A model generated the notes under the pieces. The model did not search any database. It saw only the letters and a program-made list of their open reading frames with translations, and had not been told where the DNA came from. A DNA stretch of 64,000 nucleotides. Source: an uncultured Porphyromonadaceae bacterium (lineage in GTDB: Bacteria; Bacteroidota; Bacteroidia; Bacteroidales; Muribaculaceae). The stretch covers positions 67,282 through 131,281 of the forward strand of contig CALEUL010000048.1 in NCBI GenBank assembly GCA_937921035.1. Direction: 5' to 3'. Both the position numbers and the translations under genes were made by a program. Positions 9,195-16,796 of the stretch are shown piece after piece; the stretch's first letter is position 1; every line of letters starts with the position of its first letter.

Positions 9195-9202
9195 CAAAGT
9201 TA
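9195..9202 (-). promoter_or_regulatory. -7 element of the perR-rbr operon
   Basis: TAACTTTG on the minus strand, 27 bases before the perR ATG. Confidence 0.6.
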
Positions 9203-9216
9203 TATTAAGTATATAA
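9200..9216. promoter_or_regulatory. Putative PerR operator
   Basis: TTATATTAAGTATATAA is an inverted repeat (TTATAT-N5-ATATAA), close in size and base content to the classical PerR box TTATAATNATTATAA. It overlaps the upstream edge of the perR -7 element, where a bound repressor would block polymerase. Confidence 0.5.
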
Positions 9217-9254
9217 GAATTCCAAATCAATTAACATTTTTTTAGAATAAAAAT

Positions 9255-9277
9255 AGCCACTGAATCTGTCAGTGGCT
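9255..9277 (-). terminator. Terminator after the SMR exporter gene
   Basis: A 9-bp perfect stem (AGCCACTGA/TCAGTGGCT) with a 5-base loop, followed on the minus strand by ATTTTTATTC. It separates the SMR gene from the perR promoter. Confidence 0.75.
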
Positions 9278-9320
9278 GAGTTGGGAATCTATAAATAATA
9301 GGTCTTGACGCATCTGTTGT

Positions 9321-9644
9321 TTATGATACAAATTTAAGACCTATAATGGATGCGATAAGTGTGAAGATAAAAAACAAACGCCAGAAAGTCGCCGGTTCAT
9401 GGAAAAAGAGTATGCCGATCAATACTGTTCCGACGGCTCCGATGCCTGTCCATACTGCATAGGCAGTGCCTATCGGCAGACTTTGTGAGGCTTTTGCCAA
9501 CAATCCCATACTTAGGATAGTAAACGTAAGAAATCCTGCTATCCAGCCCCACCAAGCAAGACCATCAACGGATTTTGCCCGTCCGAGGCAGTAAGTAAAA
9601 CCGACTTCACAGAGGCCGGCGACAATAAGAAGTATCCAATTCAT
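9321..9644 (-). CDS. SMR-family small exporter (Gdx/SugE-like)
   Basis: 107 residues with four transmembrane helices. The essential membrane glutamate lies in helix 1 (NWILLIVAGLCEVGFTYCLG), and the family signature GTAYAVWTGIGAVGTVLIGILF is present. SMR proteins work as antiparallel dimers and exchange protons for guanidinium (Gdx/SugE type) or hydrophobic cations (Qac type). Sequence alone does not settle which. The usual start MNWILL corresponds to 9644; an in-frame ATG at 9656 exists only because a 12-base unit is duplicated there. The leader is about 100 bases long. Confidence 0.85.
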   Translation of the reverse strand: MNWILLIVAGLCEVGFTYCLGRAKSVDGLAWWGWIAGFLTFTILSMGLLAKASQSLPIGTAYAVWTGIGAVGTVLIGILFFHEPATFWRLFFIFTLIASIIGLKFVS

Positions 9645-9665
9645 AATTGAATCCATAATTGAATC
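9642..9665 (-). repeat. 12-bp tandem duplication over the SMR start codon
   Basis: GATTCAATTATG is present twice head-to-tail on the minus strand. Each copy ends in an ATG in the SMR reading frame, which gives two possible starts four codons apart. Confidence 0.85.
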
Positions 9666-9749
9666 CGAACCTGTTTGAGGGCTGCAAGTAATCGACTTGT
9701 CGTTTGTGCAAGCAAAAATTCTCGGCGACTCCTTCCAAGGTGGCTAACG

Positions 9750-9757
9750 CAAAATTA
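9750..9757 (-). promoter_or_regulatory. -7 element of the SMR gene
   Basis: TAATTTTG on the minus strand, about 105 bases before the ATG. The region 9645-9852 holds this promoter and the leader; no gene is supported there. Confidence 0.5.
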
Positions 9758-9852
9758 CTCAAAAAGTATGTGATATTCAATAACAAACTGCAAAAATATC
9801 GCTTGAATGGTAATTTTAGGGGAACTTGTAGCTGGCGAAGCCTGGAATACTT

Positions 9853-10248
9853 TTATTTCGCTACATTGGATAACATTATGTGCGTGTAAATTCTTCTTAT
9901 CAATGCAGTGTCGGCAGAAATAATCTGGAAGTTGCCGTTTTCAATACGGCAGTTTATCTGCGGTGCCATAATAATTGAATCGTTGAATACAAAACCGATA
10001 CGGTGCCCTTGAAGCCGTTCGGTTGCGTCGGCAAATCTTTTAGTCGCTGCCGGATCTAATTTGCCATCGATAAATATAGTCCCGGTGCTTGTGTTAAGCG
10101 AAACTCTTTCAAAATCAGGGACGGTAACTATAGGCTTGCCTATAATTACGTCGTCGGGATAATCCCCGACGGCGTAAAATCCATTTATCTTATGCGGTGT
10201 CGAACAGGACGACAGCATGGCAAGCAGCATGACAGTGAGATATTTCAT
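9853..10248 (-). CDS. Lipoprotein with a SecDF P1-head-like domain
   Basis: 131 residues. The signal ends in the lipobox LSSC (Cys at about 15). The mature part resembles the P1 head subdomain of SecD/SecDF: GHRIGFVFNDSIIMAPQINC followed by IENGNFQIIS has the pattern of a beta-hairpin with an alanine-proline turn seen in that domain. Here it stands alone with no membrane helices, so it is not a translocase subunit. The residues after the lipidated Cys (STPH) lack acidic residues, which suggests a periplasm-facing lipoprotein. It lies 33 bases downstream of another lipoprotein gene, probably in the same operon. Function unknown. Confidence 0.6.
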   Translation of the reverse strand: MKYLTVMLLAMLSSCSTPHKINGFYAVGDYPDDVIIGKPIVTVPDFERVSLNTSTGTIFIDGKLDPAATKRFADATERLQGHRIGFVFNDSIIMAPQINCRIENGNFQIISADTALIRRIYTHIMLSNVAK

Positions 10249-10281
10249 GGAAAAACTAAATATGTTGCCACCCGATGGTTG

Positions 10282-10740
10282 TTATTTTTTGGGAAAGGTT
10301 TCGGAAATCTGTCTGGCTACACGTTTGATAGCGCCATTCAAATCGCCCGCATGGGTGAACCCTAAACCATAAGCACCACGGCACGACGCTACAGGTCGCC
10401 CCGTCATATAATCAATGAAATTGACTGTAACAATGGCTTCGTTATCATTCTGATTTACACCATATTTGACTAACAGCAGCTTTGCCTGCTGCTGGGGCGT
10501 AAGTTCATAGATACGCAGATCGCTGATTAGCTGTAGTCGTGAGGATTCCACAGCATCGAACAGCTGAATCTCATATTCCATCAATTCGGCGGGAATATGG
10601 TAGGTTTCATTATTTATTATCGAGGCGTATTCGTATTTGGCGAGACTTACATTACCGGAAACTGTCGATTTTGATGTAGTGCATCCGGCGAGCACAATAA
10701 TTACGATAGAAAGAAGAAAAAATTTTAATTGGTTACGCAT
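10282..10740 (-). CDS. Lipoprotein of unknown function
   Basis: 152 residues from MRNQLKFFLLSIVIIVLAGC, a classical type II signal with lipobox LAGC. The mature chain is about 130 residues of mixed helix and strand (YEYASIINNETYHIP, LLLVKYGVNQNDNEAIVTVN, MTGRPVASCRGAYGLG, AIKRVARQISETFPKK). The alternation of strands and the late GR-V-A-S-C-R-G segment recall small periplasmic lipoproteins such as the DUF4136 type, but no family match is claimed. It lies 43 bases downstream of the Crp/Fnr regulator and upstream of another lipoprotein. Confidence 0.6.
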   Translation of the reverse strand: MRNQLKFFLLSIVIIVLAGCTTSKSTVSGNVSLAKYEYASIINNETYHIPAELMEYEIQLFDAVESSRLQLISDLRIYELTPQQQAKLLLVKYGVNQNDNEAIVTVNFIDYMTGRPVASCRGAYGLGFTHAGDLNGAIKRVARQISETFPKK

Positions 10741-10783
10741 AATCTTCTGAAATTTAGGAATAGGAGGATACAATCATATAAAT

Positions 10784-11359
10784 TCAATCATTTTTTTCTC
10801 TGTGTGCTACCGTTTGTTTTGCCAAATCCCGTCTTATACGGCTGAGATGATTCGGCGTAATCAGCAGAAAGGAGGCTAAATCTTTCAGGGATACACTCTC
10901 TACTATCTGAGGATGTTGTTCGCACAATGTAATATAGCGCTGTCGCGGAGATTTGCGGTAGAGATTCAGAATCCGCATATAAAGCATTTTGAACAGCGAT
11001 CTGTATTCGTCGCGCAGCGATGGCGAGAGGAAATTCTTAAAGGAATTCAACGGTATGCGCAAAATCTCGCAGTCGGTTCCTGCAACGGCAGATGTATGGG
11101 ATGGTTCGCCATGTAGTGATGAATGGAAATCGGTGATGAACTGACCCGGAAAGGCGAAATTCACCACAGCCTCATTTCCCGAATCATCAAGGATGGTAAT
11201 CTTGAAATATCCGGACACAATGAGGCCCGCATAACGCGCTACCGAACCTTGCTGGATAAAACTATCGCCTTTCTTATAATGACAAGGAGTTCCTTCTTCG
11301 CGGCAAAAAACAGTGGCGGCCGTGAGGTCCGGAAAGTCAATATAAGAGTTGAGTGCCAT
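10784..11359 (-). CDS. Crp/Fnr-family transcriptional regulator
   Basis: 191 residues. The N-terminal cyclic-nucleotide-binding-like beta roll (about 10-120) includes YKKGDSFIQQGSVARYAGLIV and AFPGQFITDFHSS. The C-terminal winged helix ends in VSLKDLASFLLITPNHLSRIRRDL. No cysteine cluster for an Fnr iron-sulfur centre is visible, so the effector is unknown. The reading frame extends 49 codons upstream, but the promoter element at 11365-11372 sits inside that extension, only five bases before the ATG at 11359, so the short form is the likely product and the mRNA is probably leaderless. Confidence 0.88.
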   Translation of the reverse strand: MALNSYIDFPDLTAATVFCREEGTPCHYKKGDSFIQQGSVARYAGLIVSGYFKITILDDSGNEAVVNFAFPGQFITDFHSSLHGEPSHTSAVAGTDCEILRIPLNSFKNFLSPSLRDEYRSLFKMLYMRILNLYRKSPRQRYITLCEQHPQIVESVSLKDLASFLLITPNHLSRIRRDLAKQTVAHREKND

Positions 11360-11364
11360 ATTTG

Positions 11365-11372
11365 CAAAGTTA
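11365..11372 (-). promoter_or_regulatory. -7 element of the Crp/Fnr gene
   Basis: TAACTTTG on the minus strand, five bases before the ATG. The predicted transcript would start at about the start codon. Confidence 0.6.
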
Positions 11373-11504
11373 GCTACATAAATCAGAAATACATAACTTT
11401 GTAGTACGACCAATACGGATTGTTCACATCTTTTAATAATTGAATATCGTCGATTTTGGTCATATTCAGTCTTATTATGTAGAAGCATCAAATAGCGCGG
11501 AAGC

Positions 11505-12005
11505 ATGTTTAAAAAAACAAGACGCCATCTGCCGGTCAGGGTAATCGAGGAAAATCTCGACTACCTTGTCCGTTTCGCGTTTTATCGGACAGGTAATCGG
11601 ATCGTCGCCGAAGATATTGTTTATGATGCTGTTCTGAGATTCTTGGAAAAGAAGCCCGAAGATATTAAACCGGAGAGCGTCAGGCTTTATCTGTTCAGGA
11701 TAGTTTATAATCTTTGTCTTGATAAAGCCAGAACTGAGAAAAGAGGCGAGATACCGGTTGACGGATTAGATATAGAGGACACAACGGACGATATTCTCGA
11801 GCTTGAGGAAGCCGACCGTATAAATGCTTGTCTGGATAGCCTTCCGCAAAGAGAAGCTGACATAATAAGAATGAATGTGGTTGACGGACTGTCGTTTGTT
11901 GAAATCAGTTGTATTCTTTCCATTCCACAGTCAACGGCAAAATCCCGGTTTAAATCTGGGATGGATAAGTTAAGGAAATTATTCATTGACGATAAAATGT
12001 CATAG
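11505..12005 (+). CDS. RNA polymerase ECF sigma factor
   Basis: 166 residues. Region 2 includes RIVAEDIVYDAVLRFLEKKP and LYLFRIVYNLCLDKARTEKRG. Region 4 includes LPQREADIIRMNVVDGLSFV followed by PQSTAKSRFKSGMDKLRK. It belongs to the sigma-70 family group often paired with TonB-type outer-membrane proteins in Bacteroidetes. It heads a tight operon: the putative membrane anti-sigma gene starts one base after its stop, and a barrel protein follows. It is divergent from the Crp/Fnr gene; the 145-base gap has no TAnnTTTG element on this strand. Confidence 0.9.
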   Translation: MFKKTRRHLPVRVIEENLDYLVRFAFYRTGNRIVAEDIVYDAVLRFLEKKPEDIKPESVRLYLFRIVYNLCLDKARTEKRGEIPVDGLDIEDTTDDILELEEADRINACLDSLPQREADIIRMNVVDGLSFVEISCILSIPQSTAKSRFKSGMDKLRKLFIDDKMS

Positions 12006-12006
12006 C

Positions 12007-13161
12007 ATGGACGATTATAAAAAAATAAAAGCGTTGTTGACCCCACATCGTGATATAAAAGCGTCGGAAGAATTACGCCGGCATGTGCATGGCGCACTTG
12101 CCAGAGAATATAGAAACCGAATTACAAGGAAATGGTTGTTAAGAGGAATCAGCCTGAGTACGATCGCTGCGGTTCTCTTTCTTGTCCTTATCCCTTCAGG
12201 TATGTCAGCCAAAGATTTTCTTTACGAGGCGATTGACGTATTAGGAGATGAAGATAATATTGAAATGTATGTAGATATCAGGACCCGGTCTGTAGAGAAT
12301 TTCGGATATATAGACATTAACGAAGGTTTTGTCGCTCATCATATAGATATTGCCGTGGCCGACTCTTTGCTAAAATGGAGAATCGACAAAGGCGAACGTG
12401 TCGCTACCGGTAACGGCCACGACATTTATACATGGATGCCGGCGCTCAAACTAGGATTTCATCTTGGCAATGCCGATAAAGAAAATGTTCTTGGATATCT
12501 TGCGAGTTTGCTGATGCCGCGGGAGATTCTGGAAAACGAATTAAAAAACTGCATTAGCGGTAGCGATGCGGAATATAAAGTAAACAGAAGCGGGAACGAG
12601 ATTGTACTTACTGTTCACGTGGCGCCACAAGGCAATTTCGATAATCCATATCTGCTCAACACTTCCGTTGCGGAATCTGAAAATATCAGAAGATATGTCG
12701 TTGACGCTGATTCAAAAAGGTTGAAAAGTGCCACAGTAAGTGTGATTTCAGGAAATCGTGAGATTACTGTGCTTAAGATTTCTGCCATCGGTTATGGCAA
12801 ACGGAAAGATAATATATGCTCGCTTGCCGAAGACATAAGATTTATAGAGACTGAGAATCAGCCGGATGGATTGTCGGGTCTGACTGCCGAAGAGGTTGCC
12901 GGTACTGTGCTGAACGCTTTCGCCGAATGGAACAATTCTATACTTGATCAAGTGATGATGCGGGAAATCTCGGATGCGGCATATCGGGAAAAATTCAGGG
13001 ACTCCAGACTGGTTTCCATTGGCCGGGCTTTTGTTTCGGGCAGCGGTAACTCGATTTTTGTCCCGTATACATTGGAACTTCGGGACGGAACATTGCAACG
13101 CCACAACTTAGCCATGCAAAAGACCGGTTCCGGTGGCTGGATTGTCGTCGGCGGTTTATAA
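12007..13161 (+). CDS. Single-pass membrane protein, probable anti-sigma factor with large periplasmic domain
   Basis: 384 residues. The N-terminal 43 residues are cytoplasmic and basic (MDDYKKIKALLTPHRDIKAS), then comes one transmembrane helix (about 46-65, LSTIAAVLFLVLIPSG), then about 315 periplasmic residues rich in strands. Segments such as WRIDKGERVATGNGHDIYTW recall the LolA/RseB-type fold used by some sigma regulators, but this is only a pattern resemblance. It is not FecR-like. Position directly after an ECF sigma gene (one-base gap) and topology support an anti-sigma role that reads periplasmic or outer-membrane state. The ATG at 12007 was chosen over an in-frame ATG inside the sigma gene. 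Confidence 0.65.
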   Translation: MDDYKKIKALLTPHRDIKASEELRRHVHGALAREYRNRITRKWLLRGISLSTIAAVLFLVLIPSGMSAKDFLYEAIDVLGDEDNIEMYVDIRTRSVENFGYIDINEGFVAHHIDIAVADSLLKWRIDKGERVATGNGHDIYTWMPALKLGFHLGNADKENVLGYLASLLMPREILENELKNCISGSDAEYKVNRSGNEIVLTVHVAPQGNFDNPYLLNTSVAESENIRRYVVDADSKRLKSATVSVISGNREITVLKISAIGYGKRKDNICSLAEDIRFIETENQPDGLSGLTAEEVAGTVLNAFAEWNNSILDQVMMREISDAAYREKFRDSRLVSIGRAFVSGSGNSIFVPYTLELRDGTLQRHNLAMQKTGSGGWIVVGGL

Positions 13162-13185
13162 AAATAACAGCTAAATAATTGCAAT

Positions 13186-15504
13186 ATGATGTCATTAAAG
13201 TATTTAGTGGCAGGGCTATCGCTCTGCCTGACTTTCAGCGCCCTTTTTGCCGCGACAGACACTTATGAGGGAACGGTAAGGGATGATTCCGGTAATCCTC
13301 TGGAGTTTGCCAATGTGGCATTGTTGTCCCTTAACGATTCCACATTGGTTAGCGGGGCCGTTACCGATGCTGCCGGTCGATTTATAGTTACCGGAAATGG
13401 GAGTCCGGTATTTGTCCGGATCTCAGCGATGGGTTTTGAGGATAATATGATAAATAATCCGCGACCAAACCTTGGAGATATAATACTTGCCCCGGCATCA
13501 TATATGCTTGGCGAGGTTGTTGTAAAAGGCTCGCAACCCGTCGCAAAGATAAAAGGAGACGGCCTGCAGGTGGCGATATCAGGTACATATCTTGCCAACA
13601 CGGGTACGGCTCTCGAGCTTCTTGGCAAGATACCTTTTGTAACCAGAACCGGTTCGGAAATCGAGGTTCTTGGCAAGGGCTCTCCATTGATATACATCGA
13701 CGGCAGACAGGTCAGGGATATATCGGAACTTGATCAGCTTTCCTCGGTTCAGATTAAAAACGTCGAGGTTATTACCAATCCGGGAGCGCGTTATGCCTCC
13801 ACTGTCAATTCTGTAATCAAAATAACCACAGTCGCTTCTGTAGGCGAAGGGTTCTCGTTCAATAACCGTACAACAGTCGGATTAAAGCGTTATGCGTATC
13901 TTTTCGAGCAGGTCAATTTCAATTGGCGTAGAAAAGGCTTCGACCTTTTCTGCTTGTTGAATTATGAAAACTATAGGGAACGTCCGGCATTTTCTAATAC
14001 AACTTTCCGATATCTCAAAACTGGCGTGGTTCGGCAGAACAGTATGGGGCACGATTTTGCAAAATATCCGGTTCATCAAGGAAAGATAGGCTTGAATTAT
14101 AGTGTATCGGCACATAATCTTGGTTTTTATTATGATTATACGTTCAAACCGTCTGCAATAAGGGGAATGTCGCAGACACACCGCTACATTGACGATATTT
14201 TCCAAGAGACTATTGAGAATCGATCGGCTATGAAGCGTCATGACAGACAGCACTTGTTCAGTGCATATTATTCGGGTGAAATAGGGCAATGGCAACTTTC
14301 CGCAAATTTTGATGCACTGTGGCAGATAAACGATCGCCACAATGCCGAAAATGAAATATCTACCGTAAATCCGGCGCGTGATTTTACGACAGACAATGAT
14401 GTATGCAACCGCCTGTTTGCGGGAAACGTCATGGCGTCTTTTCCTGTATGGAAAGGAGATTTCAGATTCGGGGCCGAAGTGAGCGATATACTTCGTACCG
14501 ACAGATATTGCGGTGATACCGATTATATTGCGGACAGCGATATAAGGATAGCCGAGACAACTGCAGCTGTGTTTGCAGAGGCGGAACAGACTTTTGGTCC
14601 GCTTGTGGTAAGCATGGGGTTGAGGTGGGAATATACCGATTCCAGATATTGGCAATCTTGTCAGTTCAGCGACGACCAAAGCCGCAAATATCATAATCTT
14701 GCACCGTCGGTTTCTTTGTCATTCCCGACAGGTGATGTAAAGGCACGTGTATCGTATATGAGAAAGACATCCCGGCCTGCATTCGATCAACTTAGTTCTG
14801 CCGTAAAATACATAGACAGATACAGCTTTGAAAAAGGCAATCCGAACCTGAAGCCTGTCTATAGGGATTATATTTCCGCTTCGGCATCATGGAGAGACCT
14901 TGTATTGGAACTTGAATACTGTTACACCAAAAATTATTTTATGTGGCAGACAAAGGAATATCCCGGCAGCAATAATGCCACTTTGCTGACAATGGAGAAT
15001 ATGCCCGGGTTCAATATCTATGGAGCTTATGTAAACTATGCTCCCACATTCTTCGGTTGTTGGCATCCGGCTTTAATGGCAGGCATCAGTGTTCAGAATT
15101 TAGGGGTAATACACTCAGAGAGCCTGATTAAATTGAATCGCCCGTTGGGAATATTCAGATTCGACAATGCAATCCGTCTTCCCCGTGATATATGGCTGAA
15201 TGCAGATTTTGCCGCGAGGACCTCCGGCAACGGCGACAATTACTATATGAAATCCTACTGGCAATGTAATATTGCTCTTTACAAATCGTTCGCCAACGAT
15301 ACTTGGAGTATCAGGTTACAGCTTAACGACGTGTTTGACACTTGGCGTCAGGCAGCAACGCTTTACGATGCCCTGAGCCGTATATCAACGGTGAAGATAT
15401 ATGATACTCGCGACCTGTCGCTCACAGTAAGATACAATTTCAATTCCTCCCGGACACGTTATAAAGGTCGAGGAGCCGGAAATACCGACAAAAGCAGATT
15501 TTAA
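13186..15504 (+). CDS. TonB-dependent-receptor-like outer-membrane beta-barrel protein
   Basis: 772 residues. A signal peptide (to about 23) is followed by a carboxypeptidase-regulatory-like domain (YEGTVRDDSGNPLEFANVAL, about 25-110). A plug-like region comes next (about 115-215, MLGEVVVKGSQP and PLIYIDGRQVRD, then IKNVEVITNPGARYASTV), and then a barrel of the OMP_b-brl_3 type ending in LSLTVRYNF. There is no SusD partner, so it is unlikely to be a standard glycan importer. As the third gene after sigma and anti-sigma it may be the signal receptor or the sigma factor's own target. The start MMSLKYLV could be either of two adjacent ATGs. Confidence 0.85.
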   Translation: MMSLKYLVAGLSLCLTFSALFAATDTYEGTVRDDSGNPLEFANVALLSLNDSTLVSGAVTDAAGRFIVTGNGSPVFVRISAMGFEDNMINNPRPNLGDIILAPASYMLGEVVVKGSQPVAKIKGDGLQVAISGTYLANTGTALELLGKIPFVTRTGSEIEVLGKGSPLIYIDGRQVRDISELDQLSSVQIKNVEVITNPGARYASTVNSVIKITTVASVGEGFSFNNRTTVGLKRYAYLFEQVNFNWRRKGFDLFCLLNYENYRERPAFSNTTFRYLKTGVVRQNSMGHDFAKYPVHQGKIGLNYSVSAHNLGFYYDYTFKPSAIRGMSQTHRYIDDIFQETIENRSAMKRHDRQHLFSAYYSGEIGQWQLSANFDALWQINDRHNAENEISTVNPARDFTTDNDVCNRLFAGNVMASFPVWKGDFRFGAEVSDILRTDRYCGDTDYIADSDIRIAETTAAVFAEAEQTFGPLVVSMGLRWEYTDSRYWQSCQFSDDQSRKYHNLAPSVSLSFPTGDVKARVSYMRKTSRPAFDQLSSAVKYIDRYSFEKGNPNLKPVYRDYISASASWRDLVLELEYCYTKNYFMWQTKEYPGSNNATLLTMENMPGFNIYGAYVNYAPTFFGCWHPALMAGISVQNLGVIHSESLIKLNRPLGIFRFDNAIRLPRDIWLNADFAARTSGNGDNYYMKSYWQCNIALYKSFANDTWSIRLQLNDVFDTWRQAATLYDALSRISTVKIYDTRDLSLTVRYNFNSSRTRYKGRGAGNTDKSRF

Positions 15505-15581
15505 ATACGCACCCGATGTCCCGGGCAAGGAAATAATATCAGGTATATTATTTGTTAAGTGTCAAACCTCGTTTTTTTGCG

Positions 15582-15589
15582 TATATTTG
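15582..15589 (+). promoter_or_regulatory. -7 element of the downstream secreted protein gene
   Basis: TATATTTG, 54 bases before the ATG at 15644. Confidence 0.5.
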
Positions 15590-15643
15590 CAGTGATTATA
15601 GTTCTGGAGGCTTAATTTATGTAACTTTAAAACCGGATTATAT

Positions 15644-16132
15644 ATGAAATCTCTTTTTAAACCGATGTTGCCCGTCATTCTGTGTGCTGGCTTTGTTTCC
15701 AGTGGAGCTGCAACAAATGATTCCGCGACAGAGACCACTGTACAGGCGTCTGTTACGGGGAGTATTCTCGCGGATAGCACAGATAATATCGGTCTTATAA
15801 ACTCGGTATATCGCATATTTGTATTTGCCACAGATGCGGAAGAAAGCGAAATCAGTAATCCGGAAAAGTATTTCTCGGCGAATGCTATTAATAAACTCAG
15901 AGAAGATTATGAATTCGATTGCCCGGAAGGACCTTGTTATGCCTTTTACGCCTTGAGAACCGAGGCCCAGGATTCCAGATCCGATTCGGATGGGGTCTCT
16001 GTGATTCGCAGTATCGAGCCTGCTCAGGACGGATGGTATACCGTTGAATATTCGGATATGGGATGGCCCGGAAAAACGCGTATCAGAATTGTAGACGGTA
16101 AGATTGACGACTACCAGCGCATTGCGCAGTAA
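15644..16132 (+). CDS. Small secreted protein, DUF3828-like
   Basis: 162 residues with a signal peptide (MKSLFKPMLPVILCAGFVSS). The mature chain has the outline of DUF3828-type periplasmic proteins: a helix-rich start (LINSVYRIFVFATD), a middle CPEGPCYAFYALRTEAQD whose two cysteines could form a disulfide, and a C-terminal strand pair (DGWYTVEYSDMGW, TRIRIVDGKIDDYQRI). No enzymatic motif is visible. It has its own promoter 55 bases upstream and stands alone between the barrel gene and the convergent HxlR regulator. The 72 bases to the HxlR stop contain only an imperfect inverted repeat. Confidence 0.6.
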   Translation: MKSLFKPMLPVILCAGFVSSGAATNDSATETTVQASVTGSILADSTDNIGLINSVYRIFVFATDAEESEISNPEKYFSANAINKLREDYEFDCPEGPCYAFYALRTEAQDSRSDSDGVSVIRSIEPAQDGWYTVEYSDMGWPGKTRIRIVDGKIDDYQRIAQ

Positions 16133-16204
16133 CCGCAGAGCGTACAAGAGTGTTCCGTGTACTCCTGAATACAGTTGTACACTATTTTGTATGGCAATGA
16201 ATTT

Positions 16205-16573
16205 TCAGCCGTTGTAGTTATTTGATTTGCCACGCCGAGCGCGGTCTTTCAGTATGGCGGGCATGTTGTCTTTTGCCCAGCCTATCAGCGAATTTACGTG
16301 AGGCAGCAGTGTTCGCGTGCGATCGGTTATGCTGTATTCTACTCTCGGAGGTACTTCCGCAAACACAGTGCGCGTAACCAGTCCGTCTTCCTCAAGGGTA
16401 CGGAGTGTGTTGGTCAGCATTTTCTGCGAGATGTCGGGAATTTCTTTGCGCAAGGTATTGAAGCGCATTACCGGCTGTAGATTCAGTGTATATAGGATCA
16501 GCAGCGACCATTTGTCGCTGAAACGGGCGAGGATATTCCTTATCGGGCAATCCGGATACAGTTCTTCTTTCAT
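16205..16573 (-). CDS. HxlR-family transcriptional regulator
   Basis: 122 residues with the HxlR winged helix: CPIRNILARFSDKWSLLILY, FNTLRKEIPDISQKMLTNTL, LEEDGLVTRTVFAEVPPRVE and YSITDRTRTLLPHVNSLIGW. The N-terminal cysteine, where redox-sensing members carry their reactive thiol, is present. The frame continues upstream, but TACTTTTG at 16600-16607 lies in that extension, so the ATG at 16573 is chosen. It is divergent from an NAD(P)-binding oxidoreductase gene, the usual partner and target of this family. Confidence 0.9.
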   Translation of the reverse strand: MKEELYPDCPIRNILARFSDKWSLLILYTLNLQPVMRFNTLRKEIPDISQKMLTNTLRTLEEDGLVTRTVFAEVPPRVEYSITDRTRTLLPHVNSLIGWAKDNMPAILKDRARRGKSNNYNG

Positions 16574-16599
16574 AATGCAATAGGGTTTAAATAACTCTA

Positions 16600-16607
16600 C
16601 AAAAGTA
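16600..16607 (-). promoter_or_regulatory. -7 element of the HxlR gene
   Basis: TACTTTTG on the minus strand, 26 bases before the chosen ATG. Confidence 0.5.
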
Positions 16608-16759
16608 ACTAACATCCCCGAAGTGTGCAATAGTATATTTTGCATGTGGTTAAATATAGTTAAAGTGCGGATTGCAACAGATTGGAAACCTACATTGGTA
16701 ACCTCGATGAAACTATCTGTCATTCAGGTGCCTTCTTGACTTTCGGGTTTCATGGATGT

Positions 16760-16767
16760 TAACTTTG
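16760..16767 (+). promoter_or_regulatory. -7 element of the NAD(P)-binding protein gene
   Basis: TAACTTTG, 29 bases before the ATG at 16797. An upstream in-frame ATG at 16752 lies before it and so cannot be used from this promoter. Confidence 0.55.
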
Positions 16768-16796
16768 CGTCAGAAACCAATATAAAACATACGGAT

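Noticed and set aside
9657..9750. Guanidine riboswitch in the SMR leader
   Set aside because: The leader was read for the guanidine-I, II and III conserved segments (for example ACGR tetraloop hairpins) and none was found; recorded only as a possible structured leader.
9704..9889. Plus-strand 61-codon frame between the SMR gene and the lipoprotein gene
   Set aside because: It overlaps the promoter and leader of the SMR gene and the end of the lipoprotein gene; no hydrophobic or domain signature.
13882..14694. Minus-strand frame of 270 codons opposite the barrel gene
   Set aside because: No recognisable domain and it lies wholly inside a clear outer-membrane barrel.
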